The notes beneath the pieces are model-generated. The model did not search any database. It saw only the letters and a list, made by a program, of their open reading frames with translations, and was not told the DNA's origin. Of a stretch of 31,016 bases of DNA, positions 28,037 to 31,016 are shown in pieces. How positions within the stretch are numbered: the stretch's first letter is position 1; every line of letters starts with the position of its first letter. Source of the stretch: Blastococcus sp. CT_GayMR20 (GTDB lineage Bacteria > Actinomycetota > Actinomycetes > Mycobacteriales > Geodermatophilaceae); the NCBI RefSeq assembly GCF_004570345.1, contig NZ_SPQM01000055.1, positions 1 through 31,016 on the forward strand, written 5' to 3'. The translations under genes and the position numbers were made by a program.

Positions 28037-31016
28037 ATGTGCGGAGTGGTTGCCTGTCTGCCCGTCTACGCGGGCGAGCGCGACTGTGCGGTCCCGGAGC
28101 CGTCCGCACCGCTGGCGGCCGCCTGGCCCAGCGCTCCGACGACGGAGTCCCTGGTCGAGGCTCTCGCGGAGACCGCCGCACTCCTGACCGCGGCCGCCGA
28201 GGCGTGGGCGCAGCCGGAGGCCTTCCACGCGGTCGTCACCGAACCGGACGTGGGCGCCGCTCTCAGCGACGCCGTCGCGGACGCGGGTCGCCTCGTCACC
28301 CGGGCCGACGAGGCGCTCGACGCCCCGGGCTCGCCGGCGGACCGTCGCAGTCCCGAAGAGCTCCAGGCGCGGGTGCGCCAGACGAGGGACGCCGTCTGGC
28401 GCATCGAGCACGACCTGCTCGGTGCCGCGGGCCGCGTCCGGGCGCTCGCGCCCGCCGGTCTCGAGCCCACCGCGTGCCACAGCTACCGCGCGATGGACGC
28501 CGTCCTGGACTCGCTCGGCCGCCTGGAGGTGCGCGGCCGCGACTCGGCCGGCCTCCACGTCTTCGTGAGCGCCGACGCGGCGGAGCTCGCCGCCCTCGCG
28601 GTGCCGACCGAACGGACCGACCCGCTGTTCCGCGACCGCTCGGTCGTGGCCGTCGCGGGCGGCCTGTCGTTCGTCTACAAGACCGCCGTCCTCATCGGGC
28701 GGCTGGGGGACAACGTCGCCCGGCTCAGGCACTCCATCGGGGGCGACGACCACCTGAGGAGCGCCCTCGCCCTCCCGTCCGCCCGGGTCACCGTCGTGGC
28801 GCACACGCGGTGGGCCAGCGTGGGCCGGATCAGCCAGGCCAACGCCCACCCGGTCAACAACGTGCTGACCTGCGACGCCGGCCGGCCGTACGTCATCGCC
28901 GCGTTCAACGGCGACGTGGACAACCACGAGGCGATCCTGCCGGTGGCTCCCGGCTCCGACGCAGCGGCGGAGATCACGACCGACGCGCGGGTCATCCCGT
29001 TCGCGATGGGCGAGTCGATGGCGCGGGCCGGCCTGACCGCGGACCAGGCGCTCGCGGAGTGCCTGCGGTCGTTCGAGGGATCCATGGCGATCGTTGCTCA
29101 GGACGAGGGCTCCCCCGACGGGTTCACCGTGGGCGTGAAGGGCAGCGGCCAGGGGCTCTACCTGGGCCTGTCCCCGACCCTGCCCATGGTGGCGAGCGAG
29201 GTGTACGGCCTCGTCGGCGTGACCTCCGACTACGTCCGGGTCGACGGGCGGCTGATCGGGGCGGACGCCGGGGCCCCCGTCGTCGCCCAGGTGGCCAGGG
29301 GCTCCGAGCACGGCTACTCCATCGCGCTCCGGGACCCGTCGTCGCCCGCGGAGTCCCTGCCGCTGCCCGCCGACTCCGGGCAGCGGGCCGACGTCACCAC
29401 CGAGGACGTCGACCTCGGCGACGAGGAGCACTACCTGGCGAAGGAGATCGCCGAGGCCGCGGAGTCGATGCGCAAGACCCTCCGGGGCCGCATCGTCGAG
29501 GCCGGGAGCGGGCTGAGCGCCGCACTGTCGGAGGAGGAGCTGCCGCAGGGTATCCGCGACCGGCTGGCCGACGGCTCTCTGCAGCGCGTGGTCCTGGTCG
29601 GCCAGGGCACCGCCGCGGTGGCCTGCTCGGGCATCGCGCGCGTGGCCGCCGGGCTGCTCGGCGAGCAGATCCAGGTGACGTCGAGCACGGCCACGGAGAT
29701 CTCGGCGGCACCGCTCCCCCAGTCTCTCAAGGACACCCTCGTCATCGCCGTGAGCCAGTCCGGCTCGACCACCGACACCAACCGCACGGTCGACCTGCTG
29801 CGCGAACGGGGCGCCGCCACGGTCGCCATCGTCAACCGCCGCGACAGCGACCTCGCCAAGCGCGCCGACGGGATCGTCTACACCTCCGACGGCCGCGACG
29901 TGGAGATGGCCGTGGCCTCCACGAAGGCCTTCTACGCACAGGTCGCCGCCGGGATCCTGCTGTCGTGGGAGATCGCCCACGCGCTCGGCAACGAGCCCGG
30001 TTCGGCGGAGGACGGCATGCTCCGCGGGCTCCGGTCCATCTGCGGGCAACTGCGCGAGGTCTACGGCCAGCGGGACCGCATCGAGCGGGTGGCCCGGCGG
30101 ACGTTCCACCGGCGCGCGTGGTCCGTCATCGGTTCCGGCCTCAACCAGGTCGCGGCCGCCGAGGGCCGCATCAAGCTGTCCGAGCTCTGCTACAAGACCG
30201 TCTCCGTCGATGCCGTCGAGGACAAGAAGCACATCGACCTGTCCGCGGAGGCGCTCGTGCTGATCTGCGCCGCCGGCACGTCGCCGTTGCAACGGGCCGA
30301 TCTCGGCAAGGAGATCGCCATCCTCCAGGCGCACGGCAACCTGCCCGTCCTGATCACCGACGAGTCCGCGGCCGACGACTGGCCGATGGACGACGTCATC
30401 GCCGTGCCGGACGCCCACCGGTCGCTCGGCTGGATCCTCGCGACCGCCGCCGTCCACCTGTTCTCCTACTACTGCGCCCGGTCGATCGACGAGCTGGCGA
30501 TGGATGCCCGTCGCGCACTCGCCGAGCTGGAGACGGCCCACGACACCGGCAGCGAACTGGGTCCCGAGTGGCCGGGCGTCAAACCGCTGAAGGCGTTCCT
30601 GGAGTTGGCCGGCGGGACACCGGCGGGGGGCAGCTACGTCCCCAGCACCACGGCGCTGCAGCTCGCCGAGGCCTTCGCCCAGCTCGTCGCCCCCAGCGCG
30701 TGGCTGCTGTCCCTGACCGACGCCGACGTCTCCCTCGAGCAGCGCCTCAGGGAACTGCTCACCCGCTCCGTCGACGAGCTCACGCGCTCCATCGACAGCG
30801 TCAAGCACCAGGCGAAGACGGTCACCGTGGGGACGTCCCGCGGGGACGCCGACCTGTTCGACAACCCGCTGATCCAGCACCTGGTCTCCCTCGGCGTCGA
30901 CCTGCAGGCGCTGAACTACGCCACCCTGGACGCCCTGCGGGCGTGGGCACCCGTCCTCGCGACCCCGATGGGCGCAACCCGCTACCGCTTCTCCGAGGAG
31001 CAGGGCACGCCGGCCC
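28037..31016 (+). CDS. Oversized GlmS-like protein (glutaminase plus two SIS domains), 3' end beyond window
   Basis: Open from ATG 28037 to the window end: at least 993 residues, versus about 610 for ordinary GlmS, which makes glucosamine-6-phosphate from fructose-6-phosphate and glutamine. MCGVVAC supplies the N-terminal nucleophile Cys2. About 135 extra mostly helical residues then precede RGRDSAG (166–172). Glutaminase motifs continue with HTRWA (256–260), NAHP (269–272) and FNGD (290–293). SIS1 has SQSGST (573) and ASTKAF (627). SIS2 starts near 695 and keeps a KKH element (730–732) where GlmS has its ELKHG motif. A further ~135 residues (KHQAKTVTVGTSRGD, LIQHLVSLGVDLQALN) follow the position where GlmS would end. 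AGGGGG lies upstream of the start. Confidence 0.85.
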   Translation, partial: MCGVVACLPVYAGERDCAVPEPSAPLAAAWPSAPTTESLVEALAETAALLTAAAEAWAQPEAFHAVVTEPDVGAALSDAVADAGRLVTRADEALDAPGSPADRRSPEELQARVRQTRDAVWRIEHDLLGAAGRVRALAPAGLEPTACHSYRAMDAVLDSLGRLEVRGRDSAGLHVFVSADAAELAALAVPTERTDPLFRDRSVVAVAGGLSFVYKTAVLIGRLGDNVARLRHSIGGDDHLRSALALPSARVTVVAHTRWASVGRISQANAHPVNNVLTCDAGRPYVIAAFNGDVDNHEAILPVAPGSDAAAEITTDARVIPFAMGESMARAGLTADQALAECLRSFEGSMAIVAQDEGSPDGFTVGVKGSGQGLYLGLSPTLPMVASEVYGLVGVTSDYVRVDGRLIGADAGAPVVAQVARGSEHGYSIALRDPSSPAESLPLPADSGQRADVTTEDVDLGDEEHYLAKEIAEAAESMRKTLRGRIVEAGSGLSAALSEEELPQGIRDRLADGSLQRVVLVGQGTAAVACSGIARVAAGLLGEQIQVTSSTATEISAAPLPQSLKDTLVIAVSQSGSTTDTNRTVDLLRERGAATVAIVNRRDSDLAKRADGIVYTSDGRDVEMAVASTKAFYAQVAAGILLSWEIAHALGNEPGSAEDGMLRGLRSICGQLREVYGQRDRIERVARRTFHRRAWSVIGSGLNQVAAAEGRIKLSELCYKTVSVDAVEDKKHIDLSAEALVLICAAGTSPLQRADLGKEIAILQAHGNLPVLITDESAADDWPMDDVIAVPDAHRSLGWILATAAVHLFSYYCARSIDELAMDARRALAELETAHDTGSELGPEWPGVKPLKAFLELAGGTPAGGSYVPSTTALQLAEAFAQLVAPSAWLLSLTDADVSLEQRLRELLTRSVDELTRSIDSVKHQAKTVTVGTSRGDADLFDNPLIQHLVSLGVDLQALNYATLDALRAWAPVLATPMGATRYRFSEEQGTPA

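Noticed and set aside
27770..30880. Long minus-strand open frame opposite the GlmS-like gene
   Set aside because: It runs through tRNA-Arg and lacks any recognisable motif, while the plus strand carries clear glutaminase and SIS motifs.
1..31016. CRISPR arrays, insertion sequences, prophage genes
   Set aside because: No spaced repeat series, no transposase or integrase motifs and no phage structural genes were seen. The only direct repeat pairs found (20264/20284 and 5991/6970) are short.

Overview
The window is very GC-rich, densely packed actinobacterial chromosome. Gene order resembles a conserved locus of Actinomycetota: metG–tatD, rsmI–pmt, galU–glp(moeA)–rimJ–glpR, and fmdB–SAF protein–mscL. 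In Mycobacterium tuberculosis these lie between Rv0985c and Rv1008. GTG starts, 4-bp start/stop overlaps and probable leaderless starts fit this. Geodermatophilaceae or a relative is my inference; no 16S or marker search was possible.

Left part (1–11.9 kb): on the minus strand, an amino-acid permease, a small membrane protein, metG and tatD (cut by the window edge). Then corA, a DUF559/AbiEi-like nuclease gene bracketed by two related hairpins, and rsmI divergent from a protein O-mannosyltransferase. A crotonase lacking both classical glutamates converges on a SufS-like PLP enzyme.

Middle (11.9–16 kb): tRNA-Ala(CGC), then the galU–glp–rimJ–glpR cluster on the minus strand. The MoeA-like protein has lost several canonical molybdotransferase residues, as expected for the Glp/GlpR division scaffold described in Corynebacterium.

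Accessory-looking block (16–22 kb): MatC-type carrier, CaiB/BaiF CoA-transferase and a fused AccD/AccA-like carboxyltransferase form a tight operon that may activate and process malonate or a related dicarboxylate. It is followed by two striking inverted-repeat elements, an orphan ABC-type ATPase, a MarR regulator and a SnoaL-like protein. This block sits where 5-formyltetrahydrofolate cyclo-ligase would be expected between galU and fmdB.

Right part (22–31 kb): fmdB with a missing zinc-ligand cysteine, a SAF-domain protein, mscL, a YbaK-type deacylase, a VOC protein, a hotdog thioesterase, a glycosylase-like/EVE-like fusion protein, a Sir2 deacylase, a small membrane protein and tRNA-Arg(CCT). 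Last is an unusually large GlmS-like protein (at least 993 residues) that runs off the window. No intergenic stretch exceeds about 190 bp.
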